The notes beneath the pieces were generated by a model. That model saw nothing but the letters and a program-made list of their open reading frames with translations, was not told the DNA's origin and made no database searches. Shown here in pieces: positions 48,031 through 60,577 of a stretch of 64,000 bases of DNA. The first letter of the stretch is position 1; every line of letters begins with the position of its first letter. Source of the stretch: Patagioenas fasciata (lineage: Eukaryota > Chordata > Aves > Columbiformes > Columbidae); NCBI RefSeq assembly GCF_037038585.1, contig NC_092525.1, positions 20,170,867-20,234,866 on the forward strand, read 5' to 3'. The translations under genes were made by a program, and so were the position numbers.

Positions 48031-50747
48031 TCACTTGGTGACATTGTCTGGAGCCTCCTCCCCTCCCCCTGACATTCCACCTTCTGCAGGTGTGGACATT
48101 AGAAGCTTCTGGCTCTGTAGGAGCAAAGTTTCTATGCTAACCTGAAGATACGGCCCTGCTTGAGATATTCAGCATTTCTTTCTTTATCATTATTCTAGAT
48201 GGGCTGTAGAGCACAACCAAACCTCTACTTAGTCTTAACAGATCACTTGCATTTCTGGAAAGACCCTGAAATTCAGAATATGCTGAATTCACGTTGCCCT
48301 GCTCCCCCTGTGAATATACATTAAGACTGTATTTTATGTGAACAACGACCTTGCTCCGAGTTTGTCTTTAGGGTTTTCATTTCAATTGCTGCTGAATAGT
48401 TCTTCCTTTTTTTGGCTCAAGCCTGAGAGGGATGGTTATTTGGTAAGTTTAGCAATAGCTGTGTAAGCTTTATTTTTACTTAGCTCTGTTATTTCTTTCT
48501 TATGACAGTTGCAATCGCCTGCCATCTGGGGGCTTCTGGACCTGCTTCAATAAATTGTATTCTCTTTTCCTGTTGCTCTGAGGATCTGCAAAAGAAAAGG
48601 AAACTGGATGGGTTATGTAGTGGGCTGCAAGCTGTGGAAGAAGCGTTAGACATATTTTACTTGTTTGTGCTTGCGTAAAATTGTCGTGGTAAGTCACCAC
48701 AAATGACAGCCAAGGAAAAAATTGGTGGCTAAGGAGCTTTTATTTGACATGTTGATACAATGTGAAGAGGGCACTTTTAACCCCATTTTTGCTTTGCCTA
48801 TAGTAGAGCATTATTGCTGCTGTTTATGGATGTGTGTGTGCTCTTGGTTGGTCAAGACATTGTCAGGAACCAGCCCTGAAAGGACTAAGCACTCTACCAC
48901 AAATGGCACCTTCTGGAGGTGCAATCATCAGAACCAGCATTGGAGAGAAGGTCCCAGGAGACCCCCTTGTACACCACAGCCATCTGCTTCTGGAAATTCT
49001 TGCAGGAGAGTTCTCTCTTTTAAAAATCGGCTCTTTCCACTCACACATTGCATCTATGTTTTTTGTAAATTTTGTTTACACTTTTCTTAGTAGTCCTTAT
49101 TTATAAGTTTCTGCGTGAAGCCTCGATGTTTTGTACATCAATTTTCTTTCCCAAGAGACTGGGAAATGACTCAGACCAGCAGCCTTCTGTGATTCCAGCA
49201 TCTGTATTTATGAGCTAGAGGATGTGTGTGATGCAACATTTCATTTTACTTTGCTTTTTGTTTTATATACTTCTTTTCACTTGGCATATTACTTATTCCT
49301 CCCTTTCTGTAAATATACCATTGGTGTAGATTGCCTCAGACCAATTTTGACTTTCTTTGCTCTTTTTCCCCAGCTGATGGTGCTGCTCAAGTACTTTGTT
49401 GGCCTTACAGTCACCTTTGGTCTAACTGGCACATTGTCGTTCTCTCAGCAATTCTCAGTTTCCGAATTGCTGTGTTTAATAATAGTAGTTTTGAGATTCA
49501 GCATTGTCAACTTTGACTGGTCCCTTGACCTCCTCATTTTCCTGGGAGGTTATTGGGATAGCTGCATAATGGGAGAATATGTTAAAAGAAATGCTGTGGC
49601 ATTCATTACTCTTCCTATGAACCTTCATTTATAAATGCTGGCTAATGGTAATATAGCTGCTGTCCAGTGTGCTCTCACTGAGCATGTCATGCATGCAAAG
49701 TAGATGTGCCTTCCTTGCTTCACTGCAAAAGAACTCACCACTTGCTATCTACTCACTCAAGAGTGAGAAACAAGCTGTCCTGTTGCCCTTTAAAGTGATA
49801 AACCTTTAATATGCAGGTGGATTAGTTCAAATGGTTGGGTTAAAGAAAACTTTTTGTAAGAAATGACCATGCTATGTACATATTATAATTAGCTTTTGCT
49901 TTTGTTTTTAATGAGTTTAATCCCAGAGTTTAGTCTTTTGGACCTTTTTTTTTTTAGAAACTTAGATATCCAAGGCATTCTCTTAATGCTCTTCCAACAT
50001 CCTGCCTTGGTGCTGATGACTTCTTAGAGAGCTAGGATGAACACTACTTCAGCTTCTGTAGGTCCACAGGAATGATAGCTGCTCGAATCAGGTCACCTCA
50101 GGTGTATTTATTCCTAATGGGAAGTAGAACTGGATGGTAGCAAGTGTTATACAGATGAGAACAGGGGCAGATCCCAGATGTGAAGAATTTCCTGGGAGGC
50201 TTCCTGCTTCTCTTTGGAGCAATTAGTCCTCTAATTGAACTCTTGCTTTTTATTTGGAAAAAGCTACATATGACAAAATAATTCTATCTCAGATGCTGTC
50301 AGAACTCTTATTAGGAGCATCAGAAATGTGTGACCTTATATTCGGACCTCTACTTTGACTTGAACGTGTCTTCTTTTGCTCAGTTATGGGGAAGTAAAGA
50401 ATGTGCAGAATTGAGCCCTGAGTGAAAATTTGCTTTACATCAGTCTGTTCAACTTTTTAAGTAACGTTCCCTCTTGCCTGCCTAACACTTGCACATGTCA
50501 AGCAAGGGGACCTTAACCCTTTGCCCTGTGTGTATTCACGATTGTACTGAGGTCGTCTACAAGCAGGTTCCACTGAACATGTAGGGCCAGACTACCAGTA
50601 ACTGATCACAACTCCAAAGGCACCTGCTGGGAGTCTATTTATAAATCTAGTTCATATTGAGTGAAGTCTGTGGGGATAAAAGAGCTTTATATATGCAAAA
50701 TATTCATTTTTCTTCTAAGTGGGGTAAAGCTGTTTCCATCTCAAGGG
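48031..50747. other. Intergenic DNA, nothing recognised
   Basis: AT-rich single-copy sequence with open frames up to 136 codons (49224-49634), hydrophobic and without a motif. No nameable repeat. Confidence 0.5.
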
Positions 50748-50945
50748 ATGAAAAACCTGGGAGTGTTCATGGAATTGAGCCCATCGTTTAATGACCGTAT
50801 CAGCAGAGTTGCCAGGCTGACATTTGATTATCTCCGAACAGCGCCGTGCCGCATTACCACCTCTCCCAAATGGATGTTGGATTGCTTATCCACATCTTTT
50901 GCAACACCGTGGCTGAATTAATTCAACTATTCCCTGGACTGCTTC
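50748..50945 (+). repeat. L2/CR1-superfamily reverse-transcriptase remnant
   Basis: In one plus-strand frame from 50751 the translation reads KNLGV, then a SFNDRISRVARLTFDYLR block. This aligns with the segment after the RT catalytic core of L2-type LINEs (KNLGVILDSSLSFNDHIS, then V-R-AFFHLR-IARIRP). Near 50870 the similarity moves to another frame (LIHIF against LIHAFV), so there is at least one indel. The type differs from the chicken CR1 copies in this window and is far more diverged. It is a dead relic of a LINE that was active early in amniote history. Confidence 0.5.
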
Positions 50946-53900
50946 CAACAGAGACAACTCATGGGTAACAACTGATATGAAAGTTTCCCTTCTAGGATTT
51001 TAACTCAGTCTTTGCATGTTTTGCTCATCCAGGGGTATGGCGTGCTGATTTACAGGTGTAGGATAACAGCTGTATCTCACTTTGCAGTGTATGGGTTAGT
51101 ACAGTCATTTTTCATCTCTAAAAACAAAGGTTTAACAGACTTACAGTCATGAGTAAAGTGGGTTTGGTGGCCCTGACCTCATCTCTAGTGGATGTTTCGC
51201 TGGGATATAAACCAGCCTGGGGATGCTAAAGGCCACGGCCAAGGGGAATTAGCAGAGTTATGTCACAGGCTTGATTCCTGGGCACATCTCATTTGGTTCC
51301 ACTCAGACATTTTTCATAACAGAACAGACAGGTTCCATTTACACATTGTTATGAATGTTAAACAGTTACTAGACTATTAAAGGGAGGTGAAACAAGAGAA
51401 ATGCCATTGTTGTGTGGTGCTGAAGTTTTGAGCGTTTAATGCACCTATAGTGCTGGGCACACAAGTCTCTGTGCTGATTTTCATAAAGGTACAGCAGTAC
51501 TCCCACCCTCACACTGTTCATATGATCCTCTCCGTAGCTCTAGAAGTCTGCCTGTTTACTGATGTTGCAGAAAGATTTAACATGGCTGTGGCTGGTCAAA
51601 CTCTTGTCTGCATTCAGATAACTCTTTTTGTCATTACTATTATCAACTCTGTGGCTCCGGTTATAACTAATAAGACCTGAACGCAGAGCACCTGTTGGGA
51701 AAACCGTCATTGCTTTCAGAAGGAGTGAGCCTGAAACCAGCTTTTCATAAGAATGCATCTTATTTCAAGAAGGCTGGGATTAGATCCAGTTTCAAGGTTT
51801 ATGGCTAATGCTCCTGTCTGATTTCTCATTTGTATCTCTGCCGTTTCTATTGGCAAAGCATCAGATCTGAAAGAGCCTCTGACCCAATAAATGTGTGAAT
51901 TATTGAAGACATGAGCTAATTTTCATTGGGCGTTGTAACAGAGTTAAACATGATACCAGCAGGGAAGACTATTTTCTGGAATTCCTGTTGAGTATCTTTT
52001 AAACATCTCTAATATATTTGCATTGTGGTCAATTAAAACAAGCTGAAACAATGCTAATAGTGGATTTCTTACTACTAATGCTTTTAAAATTCCTAGATTT
52101 GTGCTTCATGCTTGAGGGTATAACCCCACCTCTAACTAATGACAGCTAAGAAGAAGATTCCCTATGGGCAGATTATTCCAGAAGTGCTGTGTGGCTGCTG
52201 GCTTGTCTCAACAGCTAAGGAAGGGCCAACATCTTGCCAAAGTCTCTTCCAACCTCTTCCCTTAGGGCCTTATTTATTGATTCAGACAAAAACCTCTGAG
52301 AGTAATGCAAAACAAAGCCGTCCCTTGAACACCAAAGCCTTTGTTCCATGCCCTCTTCTTTATCTCTCTTCTGCAGGGCTGGTTTTAGAGGAAAACTCGT
52401 AATGCATGTTTTTCTCAATCTCCTTATCTCTTTTCTGAGCATCAGCCATTCCCTTTTCAGCTGGATCTCAAAACTCTGTGTGTTGGTCTTGGCTAAAGTG
52501 GGCAGGATCCTGGATATACTAGCCTAGAGAAGCTGTCTACCAGTTTTAATGTTTCTTTTTAAATGATCAGTTGTAATAGTGAAATGAATACCAAAATGTG
52601 AACACAAAAATGCTTTAGAGATACTTTAGAGAGATGTGGCTGCCTATCCAGAGACTCATTCAGATCCATAGTCACCTTAGGCTGTGACAACTCTACTTGT
52701 GTGGTCTGACATACTGACTTGTGTGAGTAGTATGACGATGGAGGATGTTTCCAAAAATGTAATTAGATGAGTCCAAAATAACGAGCAGCGATGGCCTGGG
52801 AAGGTCTCTGCTTGCAATGAATGGCAAGATGAGAGTGAGCACATGGCAGACGTGGAGCCTCAGTGCAACGTTCTGCTCCAGCAGCCAATGCGCAGTGAGA
52901 CATGCTGGGAAAAGCACCTCGTCACACCCAGAAATACACACAATGCCTAGAAATCTGGTTTCATTTTTTTTTTTTTTTGCAAGTATTGTTCAATATCTAG
53001 CTTGTCTCCAACTAGGGATCACATTTACAGCAGGCACTCAGAGTCTGAAATTATGAAGAAAAAGAGGTATAGTGTATTCTAATTTAATTATATAAATCAT
53101 TTAAATTATTTATAAGGTCTCCTTCAAATCTCTGTTCTGAAAAATCTTTACAGACTGCATGTGATTTAGTATTAACACAACTGAGACGCAGAGGAGACAT
53201 TAAGTTCTTGTTCTGATTTTTTTTTTTTTTGTAATTTTGGAAAACATAAATCAGTAATTGGCTCTTTAATAGTGCTGTAACTGTTGATTTTTAACCTTAT
53301 TTCAAAGCATGTTTGAATACAGAGAGCAATTCAAAAATTCTTGTGAGCAGCAGTTTTAGTAGCTACCATAGCAACAAGTATAATATCTGAGCCCTTTCTC
53401 CCCAGTGGGGGCTGGAAAACCCCTGCAAGGACACTGTCTGTAGACATTTTGGTACAGTTTTGCTAAACCCACTTGCATTAGATGTCTAACTGTAACTCAG
53501 TACTAACTGAGAATTGGGGGGAAACTTCGAAAAAGCAGTGTATTATACACATTGTACTACAATTAGTGTAGTTCATGAAATGACCAACATATGTTCTAGT
53601 ATCGTTTAGTTTTAGTCTCTTCTACCTGTGCGTTTTCCTGTTTTTGGAAGCCTTCATCTTTATTATATTACCTGTGCCAGGAAATCAGGCGTCTTATTAA
53701 TGTTGTCGCTGCCTGTTGCTTTGTCCTTATAATGCAGGGGAAGGCTGAGGGCAGAGGTCTGAACAAGCTGCGTATATTTTGGAAAGAGGAGAGTCTGGAC
53801 TGATCTTCTGCTTCTGGGACCCCTGAGCTTCTTTGAGGTTTTGGAAGCCAAGCAGAACTGAACTTCAGAGCTGTCCATATCTTAACAATAAGCCAAATCA

Positions 53901-54273
53901 GAACCCTGGATCTTAATTAACATTTCTGCATTTAGAATTACTTTTGTGAACACAATAGAGCTGATTATTACTGAAAGCCTCTTCAAATAAGTTAAATTAA
54001 TCTGATAAATCAATGTGGCCAATGCAGATAAGTCTTGTGGAGCATTTTCAAGCTGTACCAGGATCTATCCAAAAGAGTAATGAGTATCAAATTTCCAAAT
54101 GTACACATTTTTTGGGGGGAAACAGTAAGATAAATGACACACAGAAACTTCACTAGCTTGCATGCTGGGTAACGTGAGAATGCAAATTTGAAATTAAACT
54201 GGCAAAGAAGGGGAAGTGATGCATGGGAGCAATGGTATGATGTTTGCACTCCTTCGGATCTATCCAGTTTAAC
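50946..54273. other. Intergenic DNA, nothing recognised
   Basis: About 3.3 kb of AT-rich single-copy sequence with T-runs near 52968 and 53218. No gene or nameable repeat. Confidence 0.5.
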
Positions 54274-54319
54274 AATAATAATAATAATAATAATAATAAT
54301 AATTATTATTATAATAATA
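54274..54319. repeat. (AAT)10 microsatellite with inverted (ATT)n end
   Basis: Ten AAT units (54274-54303) followed by TATTATTAT and AATAATA, so the tract folds back on itself. Length variation is likely. Confidence 0.95.
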
Positions 54320-54498
54320 CTCCTGCTGTGAATGAAATTTAATTCCCTGCAACATCCAAATGAGGAGCAGCACACTGAAGATAGCTTGGTAGTAAACTCA
54401 TCGTAAAATTGAAGAAATGCAAAGGCGTCAGCCTGTGGCTATCACAGAAGGTTACAAAGTGAGTAGCAAACAAGGAGGTTTCCAGGGAAGTTTCTTAC
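54320..54498. other. Short intergenic spacer before the second LTR
   Basis: Single-copy sequence between the AAT microsatellite and the left target-site duplication; nothing recognised. Confidence 0.6.
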
Positions 54499-54503
54499 CA
54501 CTC
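54499..54503. repeat. Target-site duplication, left copy (CACTC)
   Basis: CACTC directly before the opening TG of the LTR, identical to 55266-55270. A 5-bp duplication is usual for ERVL-type and some other retroviral integrases. Confidence 0.78.
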
Positions 54504-54781
54504 TGTGGCAGAATGCAAACCCCCCCTCTCTCCCCCCCACCTCCTTCAATATGGAGGGAGTAGGCACATCTCCCTCTCTGCTACTTGAGGCTGACAGCTT
54601 CTTTTGTTTGGCCCAGAGCACCCTGGCCAGGGCCATTAGGAGAAGGGAGTGCCGAGGCGCCAGTGAGCCGCTGGGCGCCTGTGACCAGTGTGGGGGGGTG
54701 TTTGGAGGCTTCAGGGGCGCCCCACACACGGTGTGGGGGTGCAGAGAAGCTTCTAGAATGCCTACAGTCAGGTCTGATCAG

Positions 54782-54872
54782 CCAATAAAAACGGGACTCT
54801 CGTCGAGACTGAGCCAATTGTTGCCGGTCTCTCGGAGCTACGAGCAAGATCCTGCTGCTGAGACCCCGCCTC
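54782..54872 (+). promoter_or_regulatory. U3 CCAAT and GC-box cluster of the second LTR
   Basis: Two CCAAT boxes (54782-54786 and 54814-54818) and a GC-box-like CCCCGCCTCC (about 54863-54872) lie upstream of the TATA-like box. The word GAGACCCCGC occurs twice within about 35 bp (near 54859 and 54881). Confidence 0.55.
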
Positions 54873-54919
54873 CCCGGGATGGAGACCCCGCTTGCCTTGC
54901 CGCCACGTGCGTAAGTAAA

Positions 54920-54975
54920 ACACTCGCACAATTGCGAGTGTATTACAAATTTACACTCGCGGAATCGCGAGTGTA
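54920..54975 (+). repeat. Twin perfect hairpins sharing ACACTCGC
   Basis: Hairpin 1: arms 54920-54928 and 54933-54941, nine perfect pairs, loop CAAT. Hairpin 2: arms 54952-54961 and 54966-54975, ten perfect pairs, loop GAAT. The octamer ACACTCGC or its complement therefore occurs four times in alternating orientation within 56 bp. Both loops are four bases. The array lies in U3 upstream of the TATA-like box, where enhancer repeats are usual. Confidence 0.85.
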
Positions 54976-55156
54976 CGCTTTACCTTTATCTCTTTAAGAA
55001 TAATCCAGAAACCGGATTCAGGCAAGTGTGTACTCCTCTGGGACTCGAGGGTGGTTCCAGCATAGTTTTGGGTGAAGCCACGTGTATGTACTCTGTGGAC
55101 CGCCTGTTGTACTAGTTGTTACCCCTTAATAATTTTCCTCAACTGATACCCGAACC

Positions 55157-55166
55157 TATATTTAAG
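55157..55166 (+). promoter_or_regulatory. TATA-like box of the second LTR
   Basis: TATATTTAAG, about 40 bp before the AATAAA signal, the arrangement expected when R is short. Confidence 0.5.
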
Positions 55167-55205
55167 TCACTTTTGGAGTGTTAAAACCCTGTTTCTCACT
55201 GGTTT

Positions 55206-55211
55206 AATAAA
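55206..55211 (+). terminator. Polyadenylation signal AATAAA of the second LTR
   Basis: AATAAA is followed by GT-rich sequence (AAGTTGTTTTGG), a normal downstream element, about 55 bp before the LTR end. It fixes the LTR orientation as plus. Confidence 0.65.
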
Positions 55212-55265
55212 AGTTGTTTTGGACCCTGTTGTCCCTTAAATCAGCCTCGGGGTGCCTCCGTGACA

Positions 55266-55270
55266 CACTC
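55266..55270. repeat. Target-site duplication, right copy (CACTC)
   Basis: Identical to 54499-54503 and directly after the closing CA of the LTR. Confidence 0.78.
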
Positions 55271-58200
55271 TGAGAAAATTTTGCATCTTATTCCTGTGTA
55301 GGATCATCTTTTCACAGTACCAAGGCTCAGATGATAGGTGGGTTTGGATTTCAGTGACATATGAGCGGAAATATAAGATGGTCAGAGTAGCTATTTTTAT
55401 CAAAAAGCACAAGTGATGAATTCCTGTTGAAAAAAAGGCATTATTTCTCTTTATTGCATATGAAGCCAGAGAAGCAAACAAAAGAGGGTTACGTAGAGAG
55501 ATGTGTAAAAAGGAAACCCCTGGTGTGAAATCAAGAGGAAGAACGAGGGTATTTCTGGAGTCAAAGAGAAAAGGCAACGGCAAGGTATGAAAGTTAGCAT
55601 TACCCTCCCAGGCTCTGGCTTGGAGGTCATGTCTCTGACCCCCCCCATATCAAATGTCTGGCCTGACTGACATTTTTAATATTCTAATATGCCATTAAAG
55701 TATGGGAGATAGGCTGGAAAGCACTTAACAAATGAATACAGGAGGTGACGTCTGCCCACATAGAGTGTGAGCACTTTGCATCTCTTCTGGGTTACTACTG
55801 CAGCAGTTACCTCTGTCGTACCTCTGTCTGTCTTCTCCTGCCCACAGCTGACTCCTCCATGATGTTCAGTATGACTGGTTATGTGATTTCTGTTATGTGG
55901 CTATATATATATTTAGATTTAAAGGTTTGTTTAATTTTTTTTCTTCGTAGATTTCATGACCCACTAGACTTTCAGGTTCTAGCTGAACTTTGAGCAGGGA
56001 GTATTAGAAATCTCACAAGAGATTTCAGTCTCAAGACATCTAGTCTAAAGCATTTGTACGTGCACCAGATTAACATCCAAAGGAAACCTTCGTTAAGTCA
56101 GCCCTCACTATTCCCTAATGATCAAACTGCCTATGCCTACCAGCTTTTTGAAAATGGCTGTGCTCTTTTTTAGCATTTCTGTGATCTGGGATGATCTTTA
56201 TAGAGGTAAAGAATCACAGGGGCACCTGCATGAGTTTCATGGATCATTGCTTAGACTTGGGAGCTAGAGGAGAAGAAACTGCATTCTCTGAAATATGTGC
56301 TTCTGTTTCTGTCTTTGGAATTAGGGGACAGGGTAGGAGAATAAGTGACTTGTTTACAAGCTTTTCTTCTCTTTCAACTCTCTGAGAAATTTATGTCACC
56401 TTTTTTCATAGGCAATGCTGAGACAGACTTGCCAGCTCGAGCTGAAAGATAAAATAAACCAGATGAAGGGAGTAGGGGGGAAAGTGTTCCCTTTTTTCAG
56501 TTCTGTACAATGATATAAAAAGTGGGTTACAAACTAAAATATTGAGTCACAATTCTTCAGGCAGTTTTATACTTGTAACATAGTCTTGTCAGGTCTGTGT
56601 TTGATATGGTTTAATTAATGCTTCTCTTTGTGTCGGATTTTGATGTGTATGTCATAGCTTCATATAAGCCCAAGTGATCAAAAAGAGGCATTTGTCAGTG
56701 TCAGAGTCTCTGTTAAGGTCTTGCCTGGCTGCGTGTACACCCTGGATGAGGAAGGTGGGGATGGGTTATTAGAGGAATGTGAATCAGCTATTAAGAAATC
56801 ACCTACACTAAGTGAAGCTAATACTGTTTTCATTAGGCTGCGTGCGGTACCAGGATGAAATGAGTTTGGAAAGTCAAGTCACCCTGAGTGCGACATCCCC
56901 TGTAACACGCAGAGGGTTGTTCACAGCCTGTAGGTTTGCATTTGTTGGTGAGGTTTGTTCATTCTTCCAGTGCAAAGCCTGCGTTTTCAGCAATCACCAT
57001 CTGAAGGACCTAGCTTGTTGTAAGATAATTAATATTTGCAAACACCTTTATTAGTTGAGACAATCCAATAGGAAGGAAAGGAGGCAGAGCATGTAATTGT
57101 TCACACAGGGACAGGTTGTGAGATGATGCTACCAGCAGAAGTAGTTAGGAAGGAACCTTGAAAATCTTGCAGTTGGGATTTGCTCGCAGATGGAACTGGC
57201 AGCAGCAGCAGACCCTGGATCAGCTTCAGCCGGCAATGACTCTTTCTCCTGTTTCCCTGGGTAACCTCCTTCATCAGTGAGGATGTGCAGTCCCATGTCA
57301 CCTTCCGTTCCTGGCTCTCTCCGAGTGCCTTGTGATGTTTCAAGCATCCTCATTGCTCTTCACTTCCTGAAGTGTTAATAAAAGTAATACCTGGTAACTG
57401 TAAGATAGTGCTTGATGGGATAAAGTGCTTTGATAACCTCTCAATTATGTGGTTTCCTATAATTTGTTGACTTCTCAGCAATAATGGGATGCTTCTAACG
57501 CAAGGCCTCAGTCTCAGCAGTGTCATTTGACATAGTTCTGCTGATTTCATTAACTTACACTGATTTGTACCCCATTTTTTTTGGAAGTCGATCACAATGA
57601 TTGATTGACTAGGCAAATATGTTTTAGTACTCTTATTCTCCAAATTGAATAGTTGTAGCTGTTGGATTATGCTAATCTTGTGGGATCCTCCTTTGGCTGA
57701 TTTGCATTGCTGAACAGAACCGCCCCATCTTGTCCGCCCTCTGCCGTCCCTGCAAATTAGGGGATTAAGGGAAGAGGTGCTTAAGCTTAGCACTCAACTG
57801 ATACACATGGTTATGCAAATTGGGGAGGAAATGATGAGATTCTTGAAACTCAGCTTGAATATTGCACACCCTCTGTGTGATAGCATATAGAAAATAGCAA
57901 TAGACAGTGAAACTAAGGCCCGAGTATAGCAAAAAAATCATGATCTTGAGCCCATTTAGCTTAACTCTGTGCTGGGACAAAACCCTCATCCTTTCTAGGC
58001 TGTTGTGCAAGGCCACTCTTGAAAAGCAAATGCTCCCTTTCCTTCTCAGCTTGCCAATAAGAAAATTCTGCACCAACCAAAATGAATGGCAAGTGTTGAT
58101 AAGCAGGATGATTTTTTCTTGTACTGGATTTTCTAGTTCTGCTGTTTGCACTAGTATCTCTTTCAATAGAAACATCTGTCTCTTTTCCTGCACTCACTGT

Positions 58201-60577
58201 GCTGCTGTGGATGGTTCAGTTTGCCAGGGAAGGTGAGAGGTGACAATGAACAGAATCTCAGTCCAGTGTGCCACCGAGCGCACTGGCTCTTGATTTGAAT
58301 TTCTTTTGAGGGTTTTTTCCTGCTGGGCAAGAGGAAGAGCTCTGGGGCAGCTGTGCCCGCCTGCCATCGGGGATCAAAGACACACAGAGTTGTCTGTAGT
58401 TGATCATTTCATCTACTGATTTCTTGCTGCCTGGAGATCTACGCGCTCCGTATTTTACACACTGGCAGGAGGCAGTACCTTGTGTGATGTATACAAATGT
58501 TAAATAAACTATATACTTTACATACACGCATGGCAAGTGCAAGACAGAACAAAATGGCTAAGTCATCTACCACAGGCTACAAGGGAGACTCAGTGTGCCA
58601 TTAAATATTGAATAAAATATTGTTGCAAATGATAACATTATATTGTAAATAATTCCATTTGTTTACCCTACTCTGGCATTGAAGTTCATCTCCCTTGGAG
58701 ACTTCGTTGACTTTTGATGCTGTTTTGCTTTGCATATGCTTGATTTTTTTTTTCTGCTTTCCACCTTCATAAAGGTTCAGGAACCCACAGAACTAAGTGA
58801 ATAATTCACAGCAAATAACTTCTTGGCAGAATTTAGCATCCTTATTTCTGTAAAACAGCCATACATGTTCTGTATATTTTGCACTAATTTATTGTTAAAT
58901 TACTTTTAAGTGTGAATTCCCTGTAAGCCACCATCCTTCTATTTCTATGAATAGAATATAAAGTGTAGTCTGAAAATAGTTGATTTTTAAAATTAGTTTA
59001 TTTGTGACTGGAGAAGTATGTATTGGTTTTGTTTCCTGCTTGGCTGACTACAGTATTGCTACTGGTATAAATATGTCCAAACATAATATTAGGCAATGTG
59101 AATCTCAATTTTTAAGTTTATTTTTCTTTATTCATATTTAAGCTATTAAAGTTTGATCTCTGAAATGTTTTAGAAAGGGAACATGAGGCAGCCAAGAGAG
59201 ATTTTCTGTTTTCCTCTAGAGAAATCATACAGAGAAATGTATCTTAAGGAAGAAATAGTGCAATTATTATTAATCGCTTTTACTTGACTCTTACTTTGGG
59301 AAGTAGTATTTTTTGGAGGTGAAAACTGCATAAAAATACTGAATTATTCTTTCAGTGGATGAAGGGAGTGGGTGTGTATATTGTGGTTGTAAATCCAGAC
59401 TAATGTTTACACCTGAATATTAGTCTGAAGGTTGGAGTTTAGTGTAGGAGTATGTAGTGGATGTTACAGTGATGTGATACGTTTTATTGGGAAGGATCTC
59501 AGAAATCCCTTCTAACTTCCTGTGTGGGTCTGGAAATCATAACGAATACTATCATTTGTCTGTGATAGAGGTGGTAGCTCTGTTGTACCAATAATCCCAG
59601 AATGTGCCTCCTCTCCCCCTCCTTCCAACCTCGGAGTAAAACAGAAACACCTGGAAAGGAGCAGCTCAGAGTGGAAGGAAACTGGAGCACTGGGAAGTGT
59701 AAGACACTATGACCTGCTTAGTGTCACCCCAGCAAAAATGTCCAATGAAAGAGTCTCCTGGGTTTGATTGTTGAATACAGGGTATTTTTTATAACATAGG
59801 TCAAAACCTCTAGAAAGAAAGATCTTCTTTGTGGTCCAGCTAAGGATCCAAATAATTTTCTGTGTGTTTGAAAGATGTAAAGTGAGGTCATTCCACCTGA
59901 TCTACTTCTCGATGGTGTCACTACTCAAGCAGCAGCTACCTCATGTCAGTTGTTTTTTTGGTAAAATTGGGGTAGTGACACCTGTATCAAGCTCCAGCCA
60001 CAGTGTAAAGTAAAAGCAGTGCAACGTGAAAAGTCAAAACTTTTTTCTATGCATATGAGACTTGTGGTGTTCCTGGGCATGTATTTGATTCAGTAGCTCT
60101 GTCTCAATTCAAACAGAGATCAAGAGGGGGTTTTATTTGTTTGGTTTTTTAGGTGCTGGAAGAAGATGCATGTCCTGCCTGAGAAAGCCAGGAGTTTCCT
60201 AAAGTCATAAAAAAGAAGGAAAGAAAAAAAACCAAGCTGTGATGAAGGATGATGACAAGGCAAGTCAAATTTCTCTTTTTGGCAGAGGCAAAAGTTTACT
60301 AGATGTTTGCATTGATTCTTGTCTGAAAATTATGTGTCTGGAGAACTGAAGTACATCAGCCAAGGTGGGTTTGGTTTCCTCATAGGAATTTTGGGTTCAG
60401 TATGCACTATAACCTCGGACATGCCTGGCTGCACTTATTCTGCAGCTCAGACCTGAGGCCTTTTGAATTCCTGGCTCCAGAGGCCTTTGCATTACATCGC
60501 AGGCGATATTTTGTTTCCAAGCCCATAAAGATGGGATTTGTATAAAAAACCTGATATTTTCTTTGCTTTGAGTGCAA
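55271..60577. other. Intergenic DNA, nothing recognised
   Basis: About 5.3 kb of AT-rich single-copy sequence. Open frames up to 147 codons on the minus strand (57350-57793, 57765-58193) overlap plus-strand frames and show no motif. No repeat that I can name. Confidence 0.5.

Larger units (their letters stand above)
54504..55265 (+). mobile_element. Solo LTR of an endogenous retrovirus (ERVL-like), plus strand
   Basis: A 762-bp unit opens with TGTGGCAG and closes with CTCCGTGACA between perfect 5-bp CACTC repeats. Signals appear in LTR order on the plus strand: a C-rich start, CCAAT boxes (54782-54786, 54814-54818), a CCCCGCCTCC GC-box-like site (about 54865), twin hairpins (54920-54975), a TATATTTAAG TATA-like box (55157-55166) and an AATAAA polyadenylation signal (55206-55211), leaving a short R and a U5 of about 40 bp. 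No retroviral gene flanks it, so it is a solo LTR. CpG content is far above the flanks, which with the intact duplications points to a fairly young insertion. A 148-codon frame inside it (54551-54997) has no retroviral or host motif and is treated as chance. The family assignment rests only on the duplication length and the TGACA end. Confidence 0.82.

Noticed and set aside
54551..54997. 148-codon plus-strand frame
   Set aside because: It lies wholly inside the solo LTR, crosses the hairpin array and has no retroviral or host protein signature.
57350..58193. Two overlapping minus-strand frames of 147 and 142 codons
   Set aside because: They lack motifs, overlap plus-strand frames of similar length and show no splice-flanked structure.
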